In this document: one piece after another, positions 56,095-64,000 of the stretch
Layout of the letters: every line of letters begins with the position of its first letter
Numbering within the stretch: the first letter of the stretch is position 1
DNA from: Vibrio sp. Y2-5
Lineage (GTDB): Bacteria; Pseudomonadota; Gammaproteobacteria; Enterobacterales; Vibrionaceae
Length of the DNA: 64,000 nt
NCBI RefSeq assembly: GCF_014596725.1
Contig: NZ_JACVEG010000005.1
Coordinates: 186,001-250,000 of the forward strand
Direction: 5' to 3'
Notes under the pieces: generated by a model
What the model saw: only the letters and a program-made list of their open reading frames with translations
The model's database searches: none
Told to the model about the DNA's origin: nothing
Position numbers and translations under genes: made by a program

Positions 56095-56826
56095 ATGAAT
56101 TGGATCACGCCTAACTGGAATGCACCTAAACAAGTCAAAGCTCTGGCTTCAACACGTATTGGCGGTTGTTCGAAATCGCCTTACGAAGGGCTTAATTTAG
56201 GTATGCATGTTGGGGACGATCCTATTCTTGTGCAGCGCAACAGAGATCTGTTGCAACAGCAAACCCAAATGCCGACAGCCCCTGTATGGTTAAATCAAAC
56301 CCACTCAACGGTGGTGTTGGACGTTTCTCAGCCCACCAATGACGTCCTTGATGCTGACGGTATCATTACCTCGTCACCGAATGTGGTTTGTTCTGCGATG
56401 ACTGCAGATTGTTTGCCTGTGTTGATCACCAACACCTCGGGAACGCAGGTTGCTGCTGTTCACGCCGGTTGGCGTGGTCTCGCGGGTGGCATTGTTGAAA
56501 ATGCGTTAGAGCAATTCTCAAACGATGTCATGCTATGGCTGGGGCCCGCGATTGGTCCTGAAGCCTTTGAAGTCGGTGAAGATGTTTTACAGGCATTTTT
56601 AGACTATGACTCAAAAGCAGGAGTCGCATTCGTTCCCGGCAAGCAGCAAGGTAAATGGTGGGCGAATATGACAATGCTTACTCGTTTACGCATGGCTAAA
56701 CTTGGCATCGATCAGGTTTTCGATAGCGGATTATGCACTTACCAAGATCCTCAGCGCTTTTATTCCTACCGCCGCGATGGTGTAACAGGAAGGCAAGCAA
56801 CCTTTATCTGGATCAATGAAAATTAG
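56095..56826 (+). CDS. pgeF: Purine nucleoside phosphorylase/laccase-fold protein PgeF
   Basis: A 243-residue LACC1/YfiH-family protein reported in E. coli to correct peptidoglycan composition errors and, in relatives, to have purine nucleoside phosphorylase and adenosine deaminase activity. It has NQTHSTVVLDV, the zinc-ligand segments ADCLPVLI and AAVHAGWRGLAGGI, and a late CTYQDPQRFYSYRRDG. It follows rluD by 15 bp. Confidence 0.92.
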   Translation: MNWITPNWNAPKQVKALASTRIGGCSKSPYEGLNLGMHVGDDPILVQRNRDLLQQQTQMPTAPVWLNQTHSTVVLDVSQPTNDVLDADGIITSSPNVVCSAMTADCLPVLITNTSGTQVAAVHAGWRGLAGGIVENALEQFSNDVMLWLGPAIGPEAFEVGEDVLQAFLDYDSKAGVAFVPGKQQGKWWANMTMLTRLRMAKLGIDQVFDSGLCTYQDPQRFYSYRRDGVTGRQATFIWINEN

Positions 56827-56853
56827 TATTCTCTAAAAAGATTCCACTCTCAC

Positions 56854-56882
56854 CTTGAAAATTGGTGTGTATGTAACCATCT
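56854..56882 (+). promoter_or_regulatory. Sigma-32 heat-shock promoter of clpB
   Basis: CTTGAAA (56854-56860), 14 bp spacer, AACCATCT (56875-56882), matching the heat-shock consensus CTTGAAA...CCCCATNT with two changes, about 52 bp before the clpB ATG. Confidence 0.82.
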
Positions 56883-56933
56883 TTCCTAACGTAATAAGAT
56901 TAGTTTTTCTCAGTTGAGGTTAGGAAGGTTGTT

Positions 56934-59507
56934 ATGCGTCTCGACAGATTTACCAGCAAATTTCAAATAGCGATTTCCGACGCGCAGTCTCTCGCATTAG
57001 GGCGAGATCATCAGTACATCGAACCGGTGCACCTGATGGTTGCACTGCTTGATCAAAATGGCAGTCCAATTCGTCCATTGCTGACTATGCTTGACGTCGA
57101 TGTCATGCAGCTTCGCTCAAAATTGGGTGAAACGTTAGATCGTTTGCCGAAAGTGAGCGGGATCGGTGGTGATGTACAGCTTTCTAGCGGTTTAGGCACC
57201 TTGTTTAATCTGTGTGACAAAATCGCTCAAAAACGCCAAGACTCTTATATATCTTCTGAGATTTATCTTCTCGCGGCGATTGAAGACCGTGGTCCTCTAG
57301 GTCAGGTCCTGAAAGAGTTTGGCTTAACCGAGAAAAAAGTTTCAGATGCGATTGAAAAGATCCGTGGTGGTCAGAAAGTGAATGACCCGAATGCGGAAGA
57401 GCTGCGTCAGGCTCTGGAAAAATTCACCATTGATCTGACCGAACGAGCTGAGCAGGGCAAACTTGATCCTGTGATTGGTCGTGACGATGAGATCCGCCGA
57501 ACCATTCAAGTGTTACAACGTCGTACCAAAAATAACCCTGTGATCATCGGTGAACCGGGTGTGGGTAAAACGGCGATTGTTGAAGGTTTAGCACAACGTA
57601 TTATCAATAACGAAGTCCCAGAAGGGCTACGTGGACGACGCGTACTCTCTCTAGATATGGGTGCACTGGTTGCGGGTGCAAAATACCGTGGTGAGTTCGA
57701 AGAGCGATTGAAATCGGTGCTGAATGAGCTAGCCAAAGAAGAAGGCAACATCATTCTGTTCATTGATGAGCTTCATACTATGGTGGGGGCAGGTAAAGGC
57801 GAAGGCTCAATGGATGCCGGTAACATGCTCAAACCAGCCTTGGCTCGTGGTGAACTTCACTGTGTTGGCGCGACTACGCTCGATGAATATCGTCAGTACA
57901 TAGAGAAAGATCCGGCTCTTGAACGCCGTTTCCAAAAAGTGCTGGTGGATGAGCCTAGTGTCGAAGACACCATCGCAATTTTACGCGGTTTGAAAGAACG
58001 TTATGAGCTTCACCACCATGTAGAGATCACTGACCCTGCGATTGTTTCGGCTGCGACACTGTCTCATCGTTATGTGTCCGATCGCCAGTTACCCGATAAA
58101 GCGATTGACCTGATTGATGAAGCTGCATCCAGCATTCGTATTCAGATCGACTCTAAACCAGAGGCTTTGGATAAACTGGAACGTCGTATTATTCAGTTGA
58201 AAATTGAACAGCAAGCGCTGTCAAATGAAACCGATGAAGCCAGTGAAAAACGCTTAAGTATTCTTAACGAAGAGTTAAGTCTTAAAGAGCGTGAATACGC
58301 CGAGTTGGAAGAAGTCTGGAAAACAGAAAAAGCAGCATTGTCAGGTACACAACACATAAAAACCGAACTTGACCAAGCGCGTATGGATCTGGAAGTCGCA
58401 AGACGTGCAGGTGATTTAAGCCGTATGTCTGAATTGCAATATGGTCGAATTCCAGAGTTGGAAAAACAGCTTGATCTCGCTGCTCAAGCTGAAATGCAAG
58501 AGATGACTCTATTACGCAATAAAGTAACAGATATCGAGATTGCAGAAGTGCTTTCTAAACAAACCGGTATTCCGGTGTCGAAAATGCTTGAAGCCGAGAA
58601 AGAGAAGTTGCTTCGCATGGAAGATGTGTTGCATAAACGCGTTATCGGGCAGGTTGAGGCCGTTGAAGTGGTGGCAAATGCGATTCGTCGTAGCCGCGCC
58701 GGCTTATCTGATCCTAATAAGCCGATTGGTTCGTTCCTATTCTTAGGTCCAACTGGTGTTGGTAAAACGGAGCTTTGTAAAACATTGGCTCACTTCATGT
58801 TTGATAGTGAAGATGCCATGGTTCGGATCGATATGTCTGAGTTTATGGAGAAACACTCTGTGGCTCGATTGGTCGGTGCACCTCCGGGTTATGTCGGTTA
58901 TGAAGAGGGCGGTTATTTAACTGAAGCGGTTCGCCGTAAACCTTACTCGGTTATCTTGTTGGATGAAGTGGAGAAGGCGCACCCAGATGTGTTCAACATC
59001 TTACTGCAAGTTCTAGATGACGGCCGTCTAACCGATGGTCAAGGTCGTACGGTTGATTTTCGCAACACTGTGGTGATCATGACGTCAAACTTAGGTTCTT
59101 CGAGCATTCAAGAGAACTTTGCTAAGCTGGATTACCAAGGTATCAAAGAGCGTGTGATGGAGACGGTAACCAAACATTTCCGCCCAGAGTTCCTGAACCG
59201 TGTTGATGAAAGCGTGGTCTTCCATCCGCTTGGCAGAGAACATATCAAGTCTATTGCTTCTATTCAGTTGGAGCGTTTACATAAACGCTTGGCTGAAAAA
59301 GACTACGATTTGATCGTGAGTGAAGATGCGTTGGAACTGATTGCTCAAGTGGGTTTTGACCCAGTATATGGTGCTCGTCCGTTGAAACGCGCTATTCAAC
59401 AAAATGTGGAGAACCCATTGGCGAAATCGATTCTGTCTGGAAAATTCGTACCGGGCAAAGCGATTCAGCTTGGGGTTAGCGATGGCAATATCATCGCCAG
59501 CCAATAG
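56934..59507 (+). CDS. clpB: ClpB disaggregase
   Basis: A hexameric AAA+ chaperone that works with DnaK to resolve protein aggregates. The 857 residues equal the E. coli length. It has an N-domain (1-145), NBD1 with GEPGVGKTA around 206-214 and [11 protein letters not shown], a coiled-coil middle domain (about 410-525), and NBD2 with GPTGVGKTE around 605-613 and [20 protein letters not shown] precedes the ATG. It has a sigma-32 promoter and its own terminator. Confidence 0.97.
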   Translation: MRLDRFTSKFQIAISDAQSLALGRDHQYIEPVHLMVALLDQNGSPIRPLLTMLDVDVMQLRSKLGETLDRLPKVSGIGGDVQLSSGLGTLFNLCDKIAQKRQDSYISSEIYLLAAIEDRGPLGQVLKEFGLTEKKVSDAIEKIRGGQKVNDPNAEELRQALEKFTIDLTERAEQGKLDPVIGRDDEIRRTIQVLQRRTKNNPVIIGEPGVGKTAIVEGLAQRIINNEVPEGLRGRRVLSLDMGALVAGAKYRGEFEERLKSVLNELAKEEGNIILFIDELHTMVGAGKGEGSMDAGNMLKPALARGELHCVGATTLDEYRQYIEKDPALERRFQKVLVDEPSVEDTIAILRGLKERYELHHHVEITDPAIVSAATLSHRYVSDRQLPDKAIDLIDEAASSIRIQIDSKPEALDKLERRIIQLKIEQQALSNETDEASEKRLSILNEELSLKEREYAELEEVWKTEKAALSGTQHIKTELDQARMDLEVARRAGDLSRMSELQYGRIPELEKQLDLAAQAEMQEMTLLRNKVTDIEIAEVLSKQTGIPVSKMLEAEKEKLLRMEDVLHKRVIGQVEAVEVVANAIRRSRAGLSDPNKPIGSFLFLGPTGVGKTELCKTLAHFMFDSEDAMVRIDMSEFMEKHSVARLVGAPPGYVGYEEGGYLTEAVRRKPYSVILLDEVEKAHPDVFNILLQVLDDGRLTDGQGRTVDFRNTVVIMTSNLGSSSIQENFAKLDYQGIKERVMETVTKHFRPEFLNRVDESVVFHPLGREHIKSIASIQLERLHKRLAEKDYDLIVSEDALELIAQVGFDPVYGARPLKRAIQQNVENPLAKSILSGKFVPGKAIQLGVSDGNIIASQ

Positions 59508-59522
59508 TTGTCACAGTAATAG

Positions 59523-59551
59523 AAAAAGCCATGCGAAAGCATGGCTTTTTT
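59523..59551 (+). terminator. Terminator of clpB
   Basis: AAAAAGCCATGC and GCATGGCTTTTT pair around GAAA. The A and T flanks would allow function in both directions. Confidence 0.88.
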
Positions 59552-59616
59552 GTTTCTTCGTAACTTCAGCTTATTGAGTTCGCATAGTGATTCAAACGTG
59601 GATAAAACTATCCGAT

Positions 59617-60600
59617 TTACGAGAAGTTAGCGTTAATGCGCATTTTCAAATAGTCCTGCGCGGAGATGGGCTCGTAAACCTTTTTTGGCCCTTGAATGAT
59701 TTGGTCACGGTTTGCCTGACAGAAAAACGCAATACTGTAGCGGGAATCTTGGTTCTCTTCGGCGGTAGGCATACGTACACGGTGCAGAGTCGATTTCAGT
59801 AAATCGTCACTCCAACGCATGAGCATGTCTCCAATGTTGCACGTAATCACTCCGGCTTTGGGTACAATCGTACTCCACACTAAATTCTCCTTTGCGTCCT
59901 TACCTGCTGCGGCTTGAAGTCCACCTTGGTTTTCTTGCTGAAATACCATGGTCAAACAGTCAAAGTCGGTATGAGCGCCCGCGCGCCAGAATGTTCCGTT
60001 TTGAGGCACTTCCTTCATCGGCAAGTAGTGAAGCATACGCAGTGTACTGAGGTAATTTTCAGACTCTCTTTGATGTGCTTTAGTGAAAAAGTCGCGCTCA
60101 AAGCCCAATTTATCCGCAAAGCACGAAAGAATCTTCATACCCAATTGCCAAGCTTGGTGTTCAAATGAAAGCAGGTGTGCTTCAAAACCGTTAACAATTT
60201 CATTGCTAGGCCATAGGTCGCTCATGTGAGGCAATGTGATCTGATAAGACTCTTTTTGATCCGCTGTTCCCGTTGAAGGACGAACTTGTTGTTTAAATTC
60301 CCAACCCGCATTTAACCCCTCTTTTAAAGGGAACTGCTGCTTTTCTTCGGTAGGTAGTGCAAAGAACTCTTCACTTAACTTAAAGGATTTTTCGATATCC
60401 GCTAAAGTAATACCGTGATCAATCAGTTGGAAAAATCCGACTTCCGTTGCGGCTTTCCAAAGTTGCTCGGTGATCTCTTCACGTCGGTGATCAAAATCAT
60501 GTAGGTTGATTAGAGGGATCACTGTGTCAGTGGTTTCTAAACCTTTACCACCGATGGTTGTTTCAAAGTTAAGTTCGTCTAAAAGATATGATTGAGTCAT
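59617..60600 (-). CDS. 2-oxoglutarate/Fe(II) dioxygenase, IPNS family
   Basis: A 327-residue enzyme with a DIOX_N-type N-terminus (IPLINLHDFDHRR, AATEVGFFQLIDHGI) and a double-stranded beta-helix core. The iron ligands are H210 and D212 (AHTDFDCLTM) and H273 (STLHRVRMP), and the 2-oxoglutarate contact is R287 with S289 (SRYSIAFF), all present. The ATG at 60600 is chosen because GGAG lies 6 bp before it. It lies downstream of a deaminase and an ABC importer, so the substrate may be a nucleobase-like heterocycle, as in thymine-7-hydroxylase. That is inference. Confidence 0.82.
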   Translation of the reverse strand: MTQSYLLDELNFETTIGGKGLETTDTVIPLINLHDFDHRREEITEQLWKAATEVGFFQLIDHGITLADIEKSFKLSEEFFALPTEEKQQFPLKEGLNAGWEFKQQVRPSTGTADQKESYQITLPHMSDLWPSNEIVNGFEAHLLSFEHQAWQLGMKILSCFADKLGFERDFFTKAHQRESENYLSTLRMLHYLPMKEVPQNGTFWRAGAHTDFDCLTMVFQQENQGGLQAAAGKDAKENLVWSTIVPKAGVITCNIGDMLMRWSDDLLKSTLHRVRMPTAEENQDSRYSIAFFCQANRDQIIQGPKKVYEPISAQDYLKMRINANFS

Positions 60601-60728
60601 TGTTTTCTCCAATTAAGCATCTGCTTGTTATTGGAGCAATGTCCAGCAATGAGCCAAGAACCTTATTCTTGGTGTTGCAGACCGCTTCTACTCCGTCTTT
60701 CTACTCTTCCTTTTTAACGCTGCAGCGT

Positions 60729-60824
60729 TGTTGACAGTGTTCATTCACCCTAATCACATAGGCTATTTATGTTCACAGGGATTCATTCACTTCTCGCCTA
60801 GCTTTAGCGCTAAATAGTTTGAGT
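60729..60824. repeat. Hairpin-forming intergenic repeat, copy 2
   Basis: It shares with 13441-13530 the order GTT(A/G)AC, TTCA-TTCACCC-type, CCCTAATCACATAG, CAGGGATTCATTCA-type, TCGCCT and AAATAGTT(A/T)GAGTA. The central arms CCC...GGG and CATA...TATG are kept although the sequence between differs. It lies between the deaminase and dioxygenase genes. A 14-bp palindrome AACGCTGCAGCGTT sits just outside (about 60716-60729). Confidence 0.7.
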
Positions 60825-60842
60825 AAATATAAAATGAACGTC

Positions 60843-61319
60843 TTACCAAACTCCGTGTTGAACCTGTTCGGCTTCATCTTCAAGCAGCGGGCCGATGACT
60901 TCCACTTCGCGCTGACCAGATTCAAAAACCACTCGGCATGGAAGTGCTAAGGTTGGGTTCTCAGGATGATTTCCGGTTAACGCTTTGAGTTTGGTTTCGC
61001 TCAGTCCGTAAACAACACGGCCAACGCCTGCCCAATAAATAGCACCCGCGCACATCGCGCAGGGCTCTGCCGATACATAGAGGGTACAACGGTTGAGAAA
61101 ATCAGGGCGATACAGTTTGCTGGCTCGGGTCATAATCACTCGCTCCGCATGCCCCGTCATATCTAAGTCGGGTAAGTAACCGTTGATCTCTTCCAGTAAA
61201 ATCTCACCATGTTCATCAACTAAAACCGCTGAAAATGGATGAATGCCTTTTGATTTTGCTTCCTCTGCTAAAGAGAAGCTGTGGCGTAATAGTTTAAAAT
61301 CCGTTTCTTGGTTAAGCAT
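60843..61319 (-). CDS. Nucleobase/nucleoside deaminase of the CDA fold
   Basis: A zinc-dependent cytidine-deaminase-fold enzyme of 158 residues. The catalytic HAE is at 57-59 and the zinc-ligand PCAMC at 86-90, followed by AIYWAGVGRVVYGL. It resembles guanine deaminases and TadA-like proteins but lacks a recognisable tRNA-binding extension, and its location behind an importer suggests a small-molecule base. The exact substrate (guanine, cytosine derivative or other) is unknown. The permease stop is 14 bp upstream. Confidence 0.78.
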   Translation of the reverse strand: MLNQETDFKLLRHSFSLAEEAKSKGIHPFSAVLVDEHGEILLEEINGYLPDLDMTGHAERVIMTRASKLYRPDFLNRCTLYVSAEPCAMCAGAIYWAGVGRVVYGLSETKLKALTGNHPENPTLALPCRVVFESGQREVEVIGPLLEDEAEQVQHGVW

Positions 61320-61333
61320 TATCGTTCCTTGTT

Positions 61334-62116
61334 TTATCGCTGTTTTTCTTCTTCAGTCAGGCTCCAAGAGAAGTAACCTTTTTGCACCCAACTAACGGCT
61401 TTAAACAGCAACATACTGACAAGAGAGAGGAAAACCAGTGCTGCAAAAGCTTGTGGGATCTTGAAATAAGATGTTGAGAACTGAACCAAGTAGCCGAGCC
61501 CTTTTTCTGCAGCAACGAATTCAGCGATAACCGAACCAATAACAGCCAACGTGATAGCAACTTTCACACCACTAAAAATATGTGGAATAGCGTAAGGCAA
61601 GCGAATCTGCCAGATGGTTTTGCTGTTTTTTACACTTAATGAACGTGATAGCTCAATTAGTTCAGGAGGGGTCGCCAACATACCCGTAGTAGCTGAAACC
61701 ACCAGAGGGAAGAAGGTAATTAAACAAGTAATCGTCAGGCGAGGCGCATCGCCCGTCCCCAAAATCACGATGAGCAGCGGTGCGATAGCAACGACTGGTG
61801 TGGATTGAATCACAACCAGAATTGGGAACAACGCACGGGTAAGAAATTTAGAGTTCACCATCATGATAGCGAGAGGGATGCTAATCAAAAATGAGATAAC
61901 GAAACCAAGCAATGCAATACGTAGTGTTGCCCATAAGTTATCGAGCCAACGTTCCATTGATACCTGAGTGAAAGCGATAGCGATATCGCTAGGCGCTGGC
62001 AAGATAAACGTTGGTATTGAGAACATTTTACAGATGGCTTCCCAAATAGGAATGATCGCTAATATTGCAATTAGTGGCAGCCAGTTCTGTGACCATTGAG
62101 AAAAATAGCGTTTCAT
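61334..62116 (-). CDS. ABC transporter permease (SsuC/ThiX type)
   Basis: A 260-residue inner-membrane permease of the nitrate/sulfonate/taurine/hydroxymethylpyrimidine class, with about six helices and the EAA loop (ELSRSLSVKNSKTIWQIRLPYAIPHIFSGV). ATG 62116 with AAAGGAT before it is chosen over an upstream start that adds eight residues. Works with the ATPase and binding protein upstream. Confidence 0.88.
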   Translation of the reverse strand: MKRYFSQWSQNWLPLIAILAIIPIWEAICKMFSIPTFILPAPSDIAIAFTQVSMERWLDNLWATLRIALLGFVISFLISIPLAIMMVNSKFLTRALFPILVVIQSTPVVAIAPLLIVILGTGDAPRLTITCLITFFPLVVSATTGMLATPPELIELSRSLSVKNSKTIWQIRLPYAIPHIFSGVKVAITLAVIGSVIAEFVAAEKGLGYLVQFSTSYFKIPQAFAALVFLSLVSMLLFKAVSWVQKGYFSWSLTEEEKQR

Positions 62117-62155
62117 AGTTAATCCTTTAACAAGAGACAAATTCGTTTAAGCCAA

Positions 62156-62998
62156 TTAAGCCACTGTGCGACGAATCGGTTCGACGTTGTCTGTGTCCTT
62201 ACTATCTGTTCCTTCACTGCTTGCTGTACTGCTCTTCTCTGAACGATAGAAGTATTCGCGAATTTGGTTGGTATAAGTACCGAACTTCGCGTCTTGCAAG
62301 GTGTGGATATTGCGTGGTCGAGATAAATCAATTTTTATCTCTTCCAGCACGGTACTTGGGCGAGGCCCCATAACCAGTACTTTATCCGCCAACAATACTG
62401 CTTCAGAAATCGAGTGAGTGATAAACAGTACTGTCTTAGGTTTTTCCATCCATATTTTTTGCAGTTCAAACCCCATCTCTTCACGCGTTAACGCATCAAG
62501 TGCAGAGAAAGGTTCATCCATAATCAAAATGTCTGGATTCAGTAACAGCGCACGTGCAATACCGACACGTTGTTGCATCCCGCCGGAAAGTTGGTCGGGC
62601 ATACTATTTTCAAAACCAGCCAAGCCCACAGTGTCCAACAACTCTTGTGCATTTTGACGGTCTTTCTTGCTCACATAATTAAACTTATGCTTAAGCGGAA
62701 ACAGAATGTTATCGAGGATGTTTTTCCATGGTAGTAGTGTTGGTTTCTGGAACACGATACCGATGTCTTCACGCGGCCCTGTGACTGCGTGTCCGAAGAC
62801 GGAAATTTCACCTTGTGTTGGAATGATCAACCCTGACAGTAGGCGCAGCAAGGTAGACTTGCCGCAACCTGAAGGACCAACGATGGCGACGAATTCATGT
62901 TTTTCCACATTGAAGTCGACATCGTTGAGAACCGTAACCGAATGTTTGTCAGAGTTATAGGTATGACCTATACGCTTGAACGAAACAAATGGTTGCAT
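62156..62998 (-). CDS. ABC transporter ATP-binding protein
   Basis: A 280-residue ATPase of the SsuB/TauB/ThiZ class with Walker A GPSGCGKST, Q-loop VFQKPTLLPW, signature LSGGMQQRVGIARA, Walker B ILIMDEPFSALD and the switch histidine in LFITHS. A polar C-terminal tail of about 30 residues is extra. Its ATG overlaps the stop codon of the binding-protein gene (TAATG at 62996-63000), indicating translational coupling. Confidence 0.92.
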   Translation of the reverse strand: MQPFVSFKRIGHTYNSDKHSVTVLNDVDFNVEKHEFVAIVGPSGCGKSTLLRLLSGLIIPTQGEISVFGHAVTGPREDIGIVFQKPTLLPWKNILDNILFPLKHKFNYVSKKDRQNAQELLDTVGLAGFENSMPDQLSGGMQQRVGIARALLLNPDILIMDEPFSALDALTREEMGFELQKIWMEKPKTVLFITHSISEAVLLADKVLVMGPRPSTVLEEIKIDLSRPRNIHTLQDAKFGTYTNQIREYFYRSEKSSTASSEGTDSKDTDNVEPIRRTVA

Positions 62999-63999
62999 TA
63001 GTTCACTCCCTCGAAAAACTGACGATCAACTGCTGTTTCAGGGTCAAGTTTGCTGAGATCCAAACCTTGCGCTTCTGCTGTCCATTTCCAAGTCTCGTTG
63101 AGACGAGATGGCGTGAACTGACCAACGCCGTCACGTTGAGATACTTCATTCATGACGAGACCATGAATCGACTTAATGGTGTCAGCTGCTTGTTTGGAGT
63201 CCACTTCAGGAACCATTTTCGTAACGTCAGCGCCGCTTTCTTCAGGATGAGCCCAAGTGTATTCGACCGATTTTGCATAAGCTTTCACAAAGCGTTTCAC
63301 CACATCTGGGTTTTCAGACATAAATTTGTCGCTGGCGATAATGGAAGAAGAATAGAACTCGAGGCCTGCATCATACCAAGGCAATACTGTCAGCTTTTTC
63401 CCTGCTTCCGCTGCTTGCTGTTCGTTCTTAACACGGTCTGTCATCCAAGAAATCATTACATCGGATTGACCAGTGATCAGCATTGGGTTGAGCGCTCCCG
63501 GATCAGCTTTTAGTACTTTGACACTTTCCTCTTTAATGCCGTTTTTCTTCAACATTAAAGGAAGGAAAACGTTCGCTGAAGTAAATGGAGAAGTGGCGAT
63601 GGTTTTACCTGAAACATCTTTCACTGAATTGATACCTGAATCATCCAGTACGTAGAATGCGTAAGGTGCTTTACTAAATAGAGAGTAGATGGCTTTAACG
63701 GGAACATTGTCATTCGCTTTCGCGACTAACAGAGCGACAATATCTGCGGAACCGATATCTGCTGTGCCTGTCGCTATCTTTGTAATGGCATCTGTAGATC
63801 CTTTACCACCCAAAATGGTGACATCGAGATCTTGCTCTGCAAAGAAACCTTGTTGAACGCCAACGTAGACCGGTGCCTTATCCCCGCCTGGAAGCCAGTC
63901 GAGCTGAAACGTGACTTTGTCTGCAGCAAAGCTACTTGCTGATGTAAGTAGCAAAGATAGCGAAATGCTTAGTTTGTTGAATTTAGAAATAGTTTTCAT
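62998..63999 (-). CDS. ABC transporter substrate-binding protein, NMT1/THI5-like
   Basis: A 333-residue periplasmic binding protein with a signal peptide (about 1-26, ending SSFA before ADK). The mature start VTFQLDWLPGGDKAPVYVGVQQGFFAEQDLDV matches the NMT1/THI5-like family, which includes binders of hydroxymethylpyrimidine-type thiamine precursors and sulfonates. KGSTDAITKIATGTADIGSADI is the typical glycine loop. First gene of the cluster; the start lies at the window edge but is complete. Confidence 0.88.
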   Translation of the reverse strand: MKTISKFNKLSISLSLLLTSASSFAADKVTFQLDWLPGGDKAPVYVGVQQGFFAEQDLDVTILGGKGSTDAITKIATGTADIGSADIVALLVAKANDNVPVKAIYSLFSKAPYAFYVLDDSGINSVKDVSGKTIATSPFTSANVFLPLMLKKNGIKEESVKVLKADPGALNPMLITGQSDVMISWMTDRVKNEQQAAEAGKKLTVLPWYDAGLEFYSSSIIASDKFMSENPDVVKRFVKAYAKSVEYTWAHPEESGADVTKMVPEVDSKQAADTIKSIHGLVMNEVSQRDGVGQFTPSRLNETWKWTAEAQGLDLSKLDPETAVDRQFFEGVN

Positions 64000-64000
64000 A

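Noticed and set aside
62989..63513. Open frame of 174 codons on the plus strand opposite the binding-protein gene
   Set aside because: It is antisense to a clear NMT1-like gene, has no recognisable domain and no ribosome site.
1..64000. tRNA, rRNA, CRISPR arrays, insertion sequences or prophage genes
   Set aside because: I found no cloverleaf-type sequence, rRNA signature, spaced repeat array, transposase or phage gene. Long clpB is followed by a deaminase cluster and not by an rRNA operon within the window.

Overview
The window is chromosomal DNA of a Vibrio (Gammaproteobacteria), very probably from the larger chromosome. The gene order nptA-nhaR-hlyU-rpsT-murJ-ribF-ileS-lspA-fkpB-ispH-cstA ... 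anmK-nagZ-btsSR-aroF-tyrA-plzA-ettA-slt-trpR-yjjX-mbaA-nspS-pheA-raiA-mltF-bamD-rluD-pgeF-clpB is, as I recall it, the order of the corresponding stretch of Vibrio cholerae chromosome 1. HlyU, MbaA and NspS are Vibrio hallmark proteins. I see no rRNA, tRNA, CRISPR array, prophage or insertion sequence. I cannot name the species.

Layout. 1-5734: the middle of a tad (Flp pilus) locus, tadZABCD, running in from the left edge, with an HD-GYP c-di-GMP phosphodiesterase gene converging on it. 7.2-12.7 kb: the galactose operon galETKM with a GalR operator, and galR itself. 12.8-17.4 kb: accessory genes, namely a GGCT-fold protein, a ZntB-type channel, and a divergent pair made of an RLAN/ATP-grasp ligase and a GNAT-C39 peptidase fusion. 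17.4-21.8 kb: a deaminase under an adenine riboswitch, the Na+/phosphate transporter nptA with a Pho box, nhaR and hlyU. 21.9-30 kb: housekeeping genes rpsT, murJ, ribF, ileS, lspA, fkpB and ispH. 30-39 kb: a CstA-family transporter, a small lipoprotein, a CPA-type antiporter, anhydroMurNAc recycling (anmK, nagZ and a shrunken MurQ-like protein) and the BtsS/BtsR two-component system. 39.4-52.3 kb: aromatic amino acid control genes (aroF-tyrA, trpR, pheA with its leader peptide), interleaved with plzA, ettA, slt, yjjX and the polyamine-sensing pair nspS-mbaA. 52.5-59.5 kb: mltF, bamD, rluD, pgeF and clpB. 59.6-64 kb: a minus-strand cluster of an ABC importer, a nucleobase-type deaminase and a 2-oxoglutarate/Fe(II) dioxygenase.

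How parts work together. Many regulatory sites can be read directly: a perfect 16-bp gal operator, an adenine riboswitch, a Pho box placed 10 bp from a -10 element, one perfect and two weaker TyrR boxes, a Trp-operator-like site on trpR, a Phe-rich leader plus attenuator for pheA, a sigma-32 promoter for clpB, and an array of BtsR-type motifs at 20-bp steps upstream of cstA, which links the BtsSR genes to a transporter gene about 5 kb away. Three separate c-di-GMP genes (HD-GYP, PilZ, MbaA) lie in the window.

The least explained items are the ATP-grasp/GNAT-C39 pair, the MurQ-derived mini-protein, the deaminase/dioxygenase import cluster, and a hairpin-forming intergenic repeat present in two copies. 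Nothing was searched against a database. Family names rest on recognised motifs and remembered homologues.
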